This document shows, in pieces, positions 7,721 to 14,471 of a stretch of 35,323 nucleotides of DNA; position 1 is the stretch's first letter; every line of letters starts with the position of its first letter. The stretch covers positions 1 to 35,323 of the forward strand of contig DAOSOK010000045.1 of the NCBI GenBank assembly GCA_035373905.1, in the 5' to 3' direction. The translations under genes were made by a program, and so were the position numbers. The notes under the pieces were generated by a model, which saw only the letters and a list, made by a program, of their open reading frames with translations, was not told the DNA's origin and searched no databases. The DNA comes from Candidatus Ozemobacteraceae bacterium. GTDB taxonomy: Bacteria; Muiribacteriota; Ozemobacteria; Ozemobacterales; Ozemobacteraceae.

Positions 7721-8485
7721 ATGAAACGCGGTTTCACCCTCATCGAACTTCTCGTCGTCATCACAATTATCGCGGTACTGGCCGGTGCCGCCATGCCGTA
7801 TGTCCAGTCCTACGTCGAAGAGGCCCGGCTCGCCAAGGCCAAAACCGACCTTGAAGAGATCGCCCGCGCCCTGATGGTGTATGAAACCCGGGAAGGCGAA
7901 TACAACTCCGCCGATGTTTCGATTCTCACCGGCCGCTACCTGAACAAGGCCCCGATCGATCCCTGGGGCAAGGCCTATGCGGTTTCGACCTCCGCCGGTT
8001 ATGTCTACTCCGGCGGTCCGGACAGATCGCTGACGAATGCGGATGACAACCTCATCTATTCCTACCAGCCGCCCTTGGCGCTGGTCCAGGTGAAATGGGT
8101 CGACAAGAACAACTCCGGCGCCGTCGATGCCCAGAACATTAACGACGAACTGCATCTCCTGTTCAGCCGCAGACTTTCTGGTGATAATGCGAATTGGTTA
8201 ACCTCCCCGGATACTGAGGAGATTCCGAAAGCATTGAAGGCATGCTTCAGGTTGTCTTCAACTGGCGATATTACGAGCGTTATCGCTAGTGGGGTTACTG
8301 ATGGAAAGAGTGACGTTAGAATCGTTGCTTCTCGGACTATCATTCTCAAGGTGAGTGCCGCCGATTCATTCGCCGTCGGCAGTGACACAATCACGATTAT
8401 CTCGGGCCATGACACTTTGAAAGATCTTGCAAATCCTCCGAATGCCTGTATCTCGTCCCAGCCGGCCGTTATTATGCCGCAATAA
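7721..8485 (+). CDS. Long GspG-like pseudopilin, subfamily A
   Basis: The 254-residue product starts MKRG-FTLIELLVVITIIAVLAG, with AAGGAG at 7706-7711 nine bases before the ATG. It has the same layout as its neighbours: N-terminal helix, EIARALMVYETREGEYNS, LTGRYLNKAPIDPWGKAYAV and a GGPDRSLTNADDN loop. KWVDKNNSGAVDAQNINDEL and a beta-rich tail follow, with a Cys at KACFRLSS and the terminal ACISSQPAVIMPQ. It is nearly the same as the product at 10057 through the core and diverges in the tail domain, as would be expected if the tail is the exposed, fast-evolving part. It lies 28 bp after the previous gene and was probably co-transcribed with it. Confidence 0.9.
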   Translation: MKRGFTLIELLVVITIIAVLAGAAMPYVQSYVEEARLAKAKTDLEEIARALMVYETREGEYNSADVSILTGRYLNKAPIDPWGKAYAVSTSAGYVYSGGPDRSLTNADDNLIYSYQPPLALVQVKWVDKNNSGAVDAQNINDELHLLFSRRLSGDNANWLTSPDTEEIPKALKACFRLSSTGDITSVIASGVTDGKSDVRIVASRTIILKVSAADSFAVGSDTITIISGHDTLKDLANPPNACISSQPAVIMPQ

Positions 8486-8543
8486 CGAAGTATCTGGTGG
8501 GTTGATTCCTGACCTTGTATGTAATTTGACAGGAGGAAATATT

Positions 8544-9233
8544 ATGATACGCAGACAGGGTTTCACTCTGATTGAACTGTTGATTGTCGTCACGATCATC
8601 GCTATTCTGGTCGGCGCCGCAGTTCCCTACGTCCAGGACTACGTCGACCAGACCCGAACCAGCCGCGCCAAGGCCGATATCGATGAAATCAAGCGTGCGC
8701 TCATGCTTTATGAAGTTCAGTATGGCCATTATACAAGTGATACCATTGCCAGCTTGGTTGGCCCCTTTCTGACCAGAAATCTTCCCGATCCTTGGGGAAA
8801 TGCTTATAAAGTTGATGATAAAAAATCAAGAGTATACTCAATGGGGCCAGATGGAGAAGCCGGTAATGGTGATGACGTAACTGCCGATTTCCGTCCTCGA
8901 ATGGCTGTCACACGGGTGAATTTTGTTGATATTGATGGTGACGGTGTTCCGAGCACAAATGATGTGTTGTCTGTCAGGGTGTGCCGACCCCTTGCCTCTA
9001 CTGTTGGAACCGACAATGTCCTCGTTGTCTCTGATAGCGGAACTGTTGCTACATTAGCTAGCCCTACCAGAGTGAATGATTATACGGTTCAATTTACATT
9101 GGGGACAATATCTAATATGGTCCTGAGTGAAAGCAAACTTCTGATCAGTTCCGGAAATGCCATCAAGGATGAAAGTGCTACTGATTTTCTCGAACAAGCT
9201 CGCCCGGATCGGCTGAAAATATTCTTCGAATGA
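8544..9233 (+). CDS. Long GspG-like pseudopilin, subfamily B
   Basis: I start at ATG 8544, which has a perfect AGGAGG at 8531-8536; the longer open frame from 8427 overlaps the previous gene and has no site. The 229-residue product starts MIRRQG-FTLIELLIVVTIIAILVG. It differs from subfamily A in the core (DQTRTSRAKADIDEIKRALM, SLVGPFLTRNLPDPWGNAYKV, YSMGPDGEAGNGDD). The loop reads VDIDGDGVPSTNDVLSV, a near-textbook Asp-x-Asp-x-Gly calcium-type loop. The tail lacks the CISSQP ending and finishes with PDRLKIFFE. The second half is visibly richer in A/T than the neighbouring genes. An intrinsic terminator follows 7 bp after the stop. Confidence 0.9.
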   Translation: MIRRQGFTLIELLIVVTIIAILVGAAVPYVQDYVDQTRTSRAKADIDEIKRALMLYEVQYGHYTSDTIASLVGPFLTRNLPDPWGNAYKVDDKKSRVYSMGPDGEAGNGDDVTADFRPRMAVTRVNFVDIDGDGVPSTNDVLSVRVCRPLASTVGTDNVLVVSDSGTVATLASPTRVNDYTVQFTLGTISNMVLSESKLLISSGNAIKDESATDFLEQARPDRLKIFFE

Positions 9234-9240
9234 TATCAAG

Positions 9241-9282
9241 ATTTTGAAAAGCGGCCTCTGGCGAGGCCGCTTTTCTCAAAAT
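9241..9282 (+). terminator. Intrinsic terminator inside the pseudopilin array
   Basis: ATTTTGAAAAGCGGCCTC (9241-9258) pairs with the right arm (9263-9282) across a 4-base loop, with a two-base bulge. The stem core is flanked by A4 and T4, so it could work on either strand. Its AAAAGCGGCC core is shared with the terminator at 10833. Confidence 0.8.
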
Positions 9283-9331
9283 CCCTTCTGATTTTCCCCA
9301 TGGCCTTGGTAATTCTTCAGGAGAATGAGTT

Positions 9332-10007
9332 ATGAACACGAAAAATAAAGGCTTTACGTTGATCGAATTGCTAATTGTGGTTACGATCATCGCAATCCTT
9401 GCTGGCGCAGCAATTCCCTATGTCCAGGACTATGTCGAACAGACGCGGTCCGGACGCGCAAAAGCCGATCTGGATGAGATCAAGCGGGCGATCATGCTGT
9501 ATGAGGCTCAGTTCGGGACCTATACGAGCGATAACATCGCCAGCCTCGTTGGCCCATTCCTCACCAAGAACATCCCTGATCCCTGGAGCAGTGCGTACGT
9601 GGTCAGCAACGCCAGTTCCACCGTTTATTCGTATGGCCCTGATGGAAAAGACGGTACGGGGGACGAAATCATCGTCGAGTATCGCCCTCGCTGTAACCCG
9701 GGCCTACTATCTTGATGCCAACGGTGACGGCCTCCTGAGTACGGGTGATGCTCTTCACATCGTCGTGTGTCGCCCCGCCTCCGGGGACGTGTTTTCAAGC
9801 ACCGGATTGTCGATTGCAGACGCCGGAGGCGCCGTTCTTTCCTCAGGCGATTGGCTGAGCGGGACACTGGCCAGTTTCACCTTCACCGGAATTACTCCGG
9901 ACTTCAGGCCTGGTTCGAGTACGCTCAGTGTCGCTGCCAATAATGCGATCGTTGATCAGAGTAATACCAAAGCTCGTGCCGATACTTTGAAAATTCTGTA
10001 TCAATAA
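9332..10007 (+). pseudogene. Subfamily B pseudopilin interrupted by a +1 frameshift
   Basis: The reading frame from ATG 9332 (AGGAG at 9319-9323) gives MNTKNKG-FTLIELLIVVTII and the whole core through GPDGKDGTGDEIIVEYRPR. It then runs into CNPGLLS and a stop at 9713-9715. The +1 frame continues the family exactly: AVTRAYYLDANGDGLLSTGD, the HIVVCRPAS strand, FRPGSSTLSVAANNAIVDQS and an end at 10007. Aligned to the intact neighbour (RPRMAVTR), the break lies at about 9683-9695, where five bases appear to be missing. Joined, the product would be about 224 residues against 229 for the neighbour. Possible explanations are a recent mutation, an assembly error or translational frameshifting. I see no stalled stop or slippery run that would support programming. 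The truncated product would still have a complete pilin core. Confidence 0.8.
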
Positions 10008-10056
10008 TGGTTGTATGGTTTCCTATCTTCCCGGTGCCAGCAAAAGGAGAATGATG

Positions 10057-10830
10057 ATGAAACGTGGTTTTACCCTGATCGAGCTTTTGGTCGTGATCAC
10101 GATACTCGCAGTGCTTGCCGGCGCTGCAATGCCGTATGTCCAATCATACGTCGAAGAGGCTCGCCTGGCCAAGGCCAAAACCGATCTTGAGGAAATCGCC
10201 CGCGCTTTGATGGTATATGAAACTCGGGAAGGTGAATATAATTCCAACGATGTGTCTCTTCTCACCGGCCGCTACCTGAACAAGGCCCCGATCGACCCCT
10301 GGGGCAAGTCCTATGCCGTTTCGACGTATTCCGGCTTCGTATACTCCGGTGGACCTGACAGAAGCCTGACCGATGCTGATGATAATATCATCTTTTCCTA
10401 TCAGCCCCCGTTGGCTCTCGTCCAGGTAAAGTGGATCGACAAGAACAACTCAGGTGCTGTCGACGCGCAGAACGTTGCAGATGAACTCCACCTTCTTTTC
10501 AGTAGAAGACTCTCCGGGGCGAAAGCGAATGAGCTGACCACAACAGATGCTGCCACAGCTCAGAATGCCTTGAATGCCTGTTTTGCGTTATCCTCCATCG
10601 GTACGGGGGATATTACCAATGTTGTTCAATACGGAGCTGCCGATGCAGTGAGAATAACCGCCTCGAAAACGGTCATTCTCAAGATCAAACCAACCGCCAC
10701 GCCGGACATTTTTGCGGTTGGAAGCGACAAGATAACAATCAAGACGGACCATAAAACCCTGTATGATCTTTCCTCTCCGATTGCAAATGCTTGTATTTCT
10801 TCTCAGCCGGTAACAATTCTACCGCAATAA
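10057..10830 (+). CDS. Long GspG-like pseudopilin, subfamily A
   Basis: Three ATG codons stand in a row at 10051, 10054 and 10057. AAGGAG at 10044-10049 is correctly spaced (7 bases) only for the third, which gives the same MKRG-FTLIELLVVITI start as the paralogue at 7721. The 257-residue product has EIARALMVYETREGEYNS, LTGRYLNKAPIDPWGKSYAV, a GGPDRSLTDADDN loop, KWIDKNNSGAVDAQNVADEL, a Cys at NACFALSS, and ends ACISSQPVTILPQ. It is a subfamily A gene located beyond the two subfamily B genes, so the order in the array is A A B B A, implying duplication of blocks or non-adjacent copying. A strong terminator starts 3 bp after the stop. Confidence 0.9.
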   Translation: MKRGFTLIELLVVITILAVLAGAAMPYVQSYVEEARLAKAKTDLEEIARALMVYETREGEYNSNDVSLLTGRYLNKAPIDPWGKSYAVSTYSGFVYSGGPDRSLTDADDNIIFSYQPPLALVQVKWIDKNNSGAVDAQNVADELHLLFSRRLSGAKANELTTTDAATAQNALNACFALSSIGTGDITNVVQYGAADAVRITASKTVILKIKPTATPDIFAVGSDKITIKTDHKTLYDLSSPIANACISSQPVTILPQ

Positions 10831-10832
10831 TA

Positions 10833-10879
10833 CCCAAAACAAAAGCGGCCCCGTAACTGGGGCCGCTTTTGTTTTTGGG
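10833..10879 (+). terminator. Strong, near-perfect intrinsic terminator
   Basis: A 20-base arm (10833-10852, ending AAAAGCGGCCCC) pairs with 10859-10879 (GGGGCCGCTTTTG and on) across the loop GTAACT, with a single T bulge. Flanking A and T runs make it potentially bidirectional. It ends the main pseudopilin transcript. Confidence 0.92.
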
Positions 10880-10902
10880 ACGTTCGAGGGGTAAGACTTG
10901 GT

Positions 10903-10931
10903 TTGAATTTTTCGAGAGGGTGTTCTATTGT
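10903..10931 (+). promoter_or_regulatory. Candidate sigma70-type promoter for the last pseudopilin-ligase unit
   Basis: TTGAAT (10903-10908) and TATTGT (10926-10931) are separated by 17 bp, each matching four of six consensus positions. The pair lies just after the terminator and 34 bp before the ATG at 10965, where a promoter is required. The match is modest. Confidence 0.35.
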
Positions 10932-10964
10932 GGAGTTATCGGAGGTGTGGTAACATCCCCGATC

Positions 10965-11711
10965 ATGAACAGACATGCATTTACCTTGGTCGAGTTGCTT
11001 GTCGTCGTGGCCATCGTCCTCGTGCTGGTTGGTGTGGTGTTGCCCTATTATCAGAACTACGTCCGGGAGGCGAAAATTTCCAAGGCACGGCATGAACTCG
11101 ACATTTTGAAGGAAGCATTGATCAAGTTCAATACCTTTGAAGACCGAAAGTTCGGCTTTTCCGGCCAAGGGGCACGACTCGAACTGCTTCTTGGGAAATA
11201 TCTCCAGAATATCCCGTTTGACCCATGGAACAGGCCGTATGAAGTGTATCCCGATCGCGGACAGCTTTTGTGTCTCGGGCCCGATCATATCGCGTCCTAT
11301 GATGACATCCTTGTCGACTACGAGCCCCCACTCGCACTTCAAAAAGCGACATGGATCGATGTCGACAATAACATCCATATTTCGCCCGGCGATCTGCTGA
11401 AGCTCGAGTTCAGCAAGCCTCTTCAGGCTTCAAACTCTGTTCGGTTGACGAACGCATCGCCGGCGGTCGACGCCGATCTGCTGTTTTCACCGGAGGTTGT
11501 CGTTTCCAATATGATTGCTTCGATCACGACGGCGAGTTCGACCGATATCTACCTGAACATCATCGAGTCGAATGACAATACCTTTTTCCCCGGCTCTTCC
11601 ACCGTCATGGTCGCGGAGAGCAATATCCGGATTGTCGATTATGCCGGTCGGCCGGCGAACGGAACGGCAGGCCAGTTTCCCGGCCTGGAAGTCACCATTC
11701 AGAATCGTTGA
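10965..11711 (+). CDS. Long GspG-like pseudopilin, divergent last member of the array
   Basis: I start at ATG 10965 because it gives a short leader before the cleavage motif (MNRHA-FTLVELLVVVAIVLVLVG); note Ala, not Gly, at -1. The ribosome site is unclear, since GGAGG at 10941-10945 is 19 bases away. A GTG at 10947 in the same frame is an alternative. The 248-residue product has ISKARHELDILKEALIKFNT, LLLGKYLQNIPFDPWNRPYEV (DPWN instead of DPWG) and LGPDHIASYDD. WIDVDNNIHISPGDLLKLEFSKPL leads to a tail with FFPGSSTVMVAESNIRIVDYAG, the clearest Big_5-like ending in the set. It is set apart by its own terminator and promoter region and lies 6 bp before the O-antigen ligase gene. Confidence 0.87.
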   Translation: MNRHAFTLVELLVVVAIVLVLVGVVLPYYQNYVREAKISKARHELDILKEALIKFNTFEDRKFGFSGQGARLELLLGKYLQNIPFDPWNRPYEVYPDRGQLLCLGPDHIASYDDILVDYEPPLALQKATWIDVDNNIHISPGDLLKLEFSKPLQASNSVRLTNASPAVDADLLFSPEVVVSNMIASITTASSTDIYLNIIESNDNTFFPGSSTVMVAESNIRIVDYAGRPANGTAGQFPGLEVTIQNR

Positions 11712-11717
11712 GAAAAC

Positions 11718-14471
11718 ATGAAACATACCCGAGAAGACAACGAAAACGCGAAGTTTGAACGAGGCGAATTCCATGCAAAAGGTTGGGGAAATCTCGACGC
11801 GCTGGACTGGCTGATCTACATCGGCGTGATTCTTGTCACGCTGATCGTGCCGTTCCTCTATTCGAGGCAGACGACGGAAAATTTCCTCACCCCCAAAGAG
11901 TTTACGGCAAAAATCGCTCTTGCCTTTCTGGGCGCGGTTTTCTGCCTGAGATTTATTGCAAACGGGAGGATACAGTTCAAACGTACGAAGCTGGATCTGC
12001 CCCTGGTGGGATTTTTTGGCCTTGCCCTTTTTTCCATTGTTTGGAATGACAACGTCCCGTCGGCCCTCCGCGACCTTCGGGGCACCTTCCTGATCCTGAT
12101 GCTTTTTCCCCTGATCGTGAACGTCGTTCGCGAGCGGTGGCAACTCGAAGGCGTGATCTGGACGATGGTGATTGCCGGCATCGCGACGAGCACGCTCGGG
12201 ATCATGGAGGCATACAACCTCTATTTCAAACTCGATTCGGTCAACGGCATTTCCTTTGTTCGGGATGACATCCTGGCAGGGCAGTTCGATTACACGTCAT
12301 GGTATCTCCCGCTGTTTCCCCAGTTGGCGAGCAAAGATTACAACATGGCGTCGATTGTATCCACCTTCGGGAACCGGAATTATCTCGGAACGTTCGCCAT
12401 GTTCTCGGCATTTTTCCCGCTCGGTTTTTTCTTTTATTATCGCAATCCTGCCATGAAGGCGATTTCCATCAGCCTTTTCTCATGGATGGTCTACGGTCTG
12501 TATATCACCCGGTGCCGTGCCGCTCTGCTTGGTGTCATCGCCGGCGTTGTGTTCATGTTTTTCATGCTGGTTCTGTTCGATCGCAGTTGGAAATTCGTCA
12601 GGCGCCATGCGGTTTTTTTCTGGATCGTGGGCAGCGTTCTTGTGGGCGGCCTCATCGTTTCGGCCGTTACCGCAAAATCCACCGATATGTGGGGGAAGAT
12701 CCGGAACACGTTTACGATGGACCGCACGGTCAGCAACACCTTCGAACGGGTCTGGGTCTGGTATGCCACCTTCCGGAACTGGCTCGATAACCCGAAACTG
12801 CCGCTGAGATCCGCCGAAGAGAGAAATATGATCGACATGGCGCAGGAAACCGGAGATCTTCCCGCGCGAATCTCCCGATGGTTGGTGGGCGGCGGTTATG
12901 GATCGTTCAAGCATTTCTTTCCCCTCCAGGAAGCCAAAACCCTGGATGACGAAAACAAGGAGACCTTCGCCGCCGTTACCTTCCGCCAGGCCCACAACGA
13001 CTGGCTCCAGGTGCTTGCCGAACTCGGCGTCATCGGCTTCGGGTTGCTGTTGTGGCTGGTATGGCGGTTCTTTGGCGGCATCTACCACGCGATCAAAGCC
13101 GACATGCAGGGGGGCCGGGCAAGCGACTTCCGCGGGGACCACGTTCTGCTGATCACGCTGGGGGCCGCGATGATCTCGCAACTGACCGCGGCCGTGCCCG
13201 ACTTCCCGTTCCATCGCATCGAGACGGCGTTGTATGCCGTCATCGTTCTGGCGCTCGTTCCCGTGATGGCGGAGACCGTGTTCTTTTCGCGGCAGCTTCC
13301 TCTCGCGACGATTGACACCGTTCCGAACGCCCCGGTGTGGGTGGGGATGCTCGGTGTGGTGGCGGGGCTTCTCGCCATCAACTACGAGGTGCGAAGCTGG
13401 CAGGCGGATATCAAGGTTCGCGCGGCGGAAGCGTATCTCGGCCAGCGAGCCTCTCCCGAAAGCGTCCTGATGGCAAAGCGGGAACTATTGAATGCGATGC
13501 AGATCGACCCGCTCCCGGGCGACCAGTATCTGAAAATGGCGACGATTCTCGAGCTCGAGAACAAGCCGCAGGAAGCCCTCGATTTCGCCAACCGGGCCTG
13601 GAAAAACATCAACTTCAACGCCCGCTCGACGTATCATTCCGTCACGTTCAGGCGTCTGCACATTTTCTACCACCTGCTGCAGGACAGGAAAAAAGCCCTC
13701 GATGAGGCGTTGTTCGGCCAGTATCTCACCGCGGGCGAGGCGCGCTCCATCTACTACTTCTACGCCGGCAAGATCGCTCTCGAACTCGCCGACTTCGCGA
13801 AGGCGGAGTGGGCGCTGGCGCGCGCGATGAACTATCCGACCTTCGTCACACAGGCCGCGGCGAATCTCGCCGTCGTCAAGGCGTCGATGCAGAAATGGCC
13901 GGAAGCGCTCGCGCTGGCAGCCTCGATTTCGGCCCTGGTGAACGACGCCGACCCGACGATGCTCGATATCGTCGGGATTTCCGCCACGAACCTCGGCCAG
14001 ACGGCTACGGCGGAACAGGCGTTGCGCAAGGCGGTGAGCCTCGGCCCGACGCAGCCCGTCTACAAGCGCGATCTCGGCTCGCTCCTGATCAGGACCAACC
14101 GGACCGCCGAGGGCCGGGCGCTTCTGGAAGAAGCCTACGGCAGCACCGACCTTCCGCCCCAGATGGGCGAAGAGATCAGGACCCTTCTCGCCTCGTTGAC
14201 GGTCCAGCAGCGGAAGATGGCCGATGACCTGCTGGCCGCAGGGAACAGAGCGCCTGCCATTGAAATATTGCGAGAAATATATGGCGGCCGCGTTCTTCCC
14301 GACGGGATGAAGGCGGACGTCGAAGCGAAACTGAAGGAACTCGGCGCGATGACCGCCGAACGGGCTCCCGCACCGGCTGAAGCCCCGTCCATTCCGTCCG
14401 TTCCTTCTCCATTCCCGCCGCTTTCCGGCGAGCCGAACGCGAAGCCCGCGACCGGTGGTGCCTCTCAATGA
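11718..14471 (+). CDS. O-antigen ligase/polymerase-family membrane protein fused to TPR repeats
   Basis: The 917-residue product has about a dozen hydrophobic helices in residues 30-540 and a long helical TPR-like region (about 555-860), then a Pro/Ala-rich tail. The membrane part shows O-antigen ligase (Wzy_C/WaaL) features: FGNRNYLGTFAMFSAF near residue 218, a CRAALLGVIAG motif, and AHNDWLQVLAELGVIGFGLL near residue 424, with the His typical of the large periplasmic loop. Family members move lipid-linked glycans onto lipid A, polymerise O-antigen, or (PglL/TfpO type) glycosylate pilins. The gene starts 6 bp after a pseudopilin, so pilin glycosylation is an attractive but unproven role. It overlaps the next gene by the 4 bp ATGA. 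The TPR fusion makes it about twice the usual family length. Confidence 0.85.
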   Translation: MKHTREDNENAKFERGEFHAKGWGNLDALDWLIYIGVILVTLIVPFLYSRQTTENFLTPKEFTAKIALAFLGAVFCLRFIANGRIQFKRTKLDLPLVGFFGLALFSIVWNDNVPSALRDLRGTFLILMLFPLIVNVVRERWQLEGVIWTMVIAGIATSTLGIMEAYNLYFKLDSVNGISFVRDDILAGQFDYTSWYLPLFPQLASKDYNMASIVSTFGNRNYLGTFAMFSAFFPLGFFFYYRNPAMKAISISLFSWMVYGLYITRCRAALLGVIAGVVFMFFMLVLFDRSWKFVRRHAVFFWIVGSVLVGGLIVSAVTAKSTDMWGKIRNTFTMDRTVSNTFERVWVWYATFRNWLDNPKLPLRSAEERNMIDMAQETGDLPARISRWLVGGGYGSFKHFFPLQEAKTLDDENKETFAAVTFRQAHNDWLQVLAELGVIGFGLLLWLVWRFFGGIYHAIKADMQGGRASDFRGDHVLLITLGAAMISQLTAAVPDFPFHRIETALYAVIVLALVPVMAETVFFSRQLPLATIDTVPNAPVWVGMLGVVAGLLAINYEVRSWQADIKVRAAEAYLGQRASPESVLMAKRELLNAMQIDPLPGDQYLKMATILELENKPQEALDFANRAWKNINFNARSTYHSVTFRRLHIFYHLLQDRKKALDEALFGQYLTAGEARSIYYFYAGKIALELADFAKAEWALARAMNYPTFVTQAAANLAVVKASMQKWPEALALAASISALVNDADPTMLDIVGISATNLGQTATAEQALRKAVSLGPTQPVYKRDLGSLLIRTNRTAEGRALLEEAYGSTDLPPQMGEEIRTLLASLTVQQRKMADDLLAAGNRAPAIEILREIYGGRVLPDGMKADVEAKLKELGAMTAERAPAPAEAPSIPSVPSPFPPLSGEPNAKPATGGASQ

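Noticed and set aside
5016..11711. The repeated pseudopilin units as a CRISPR-like or mobile repeat array
   Set aside because: The repeats are protein-coding paralogues several hundred bases long with their own ribosome sites. No short direct repeats, transposase or inverted ends are present.
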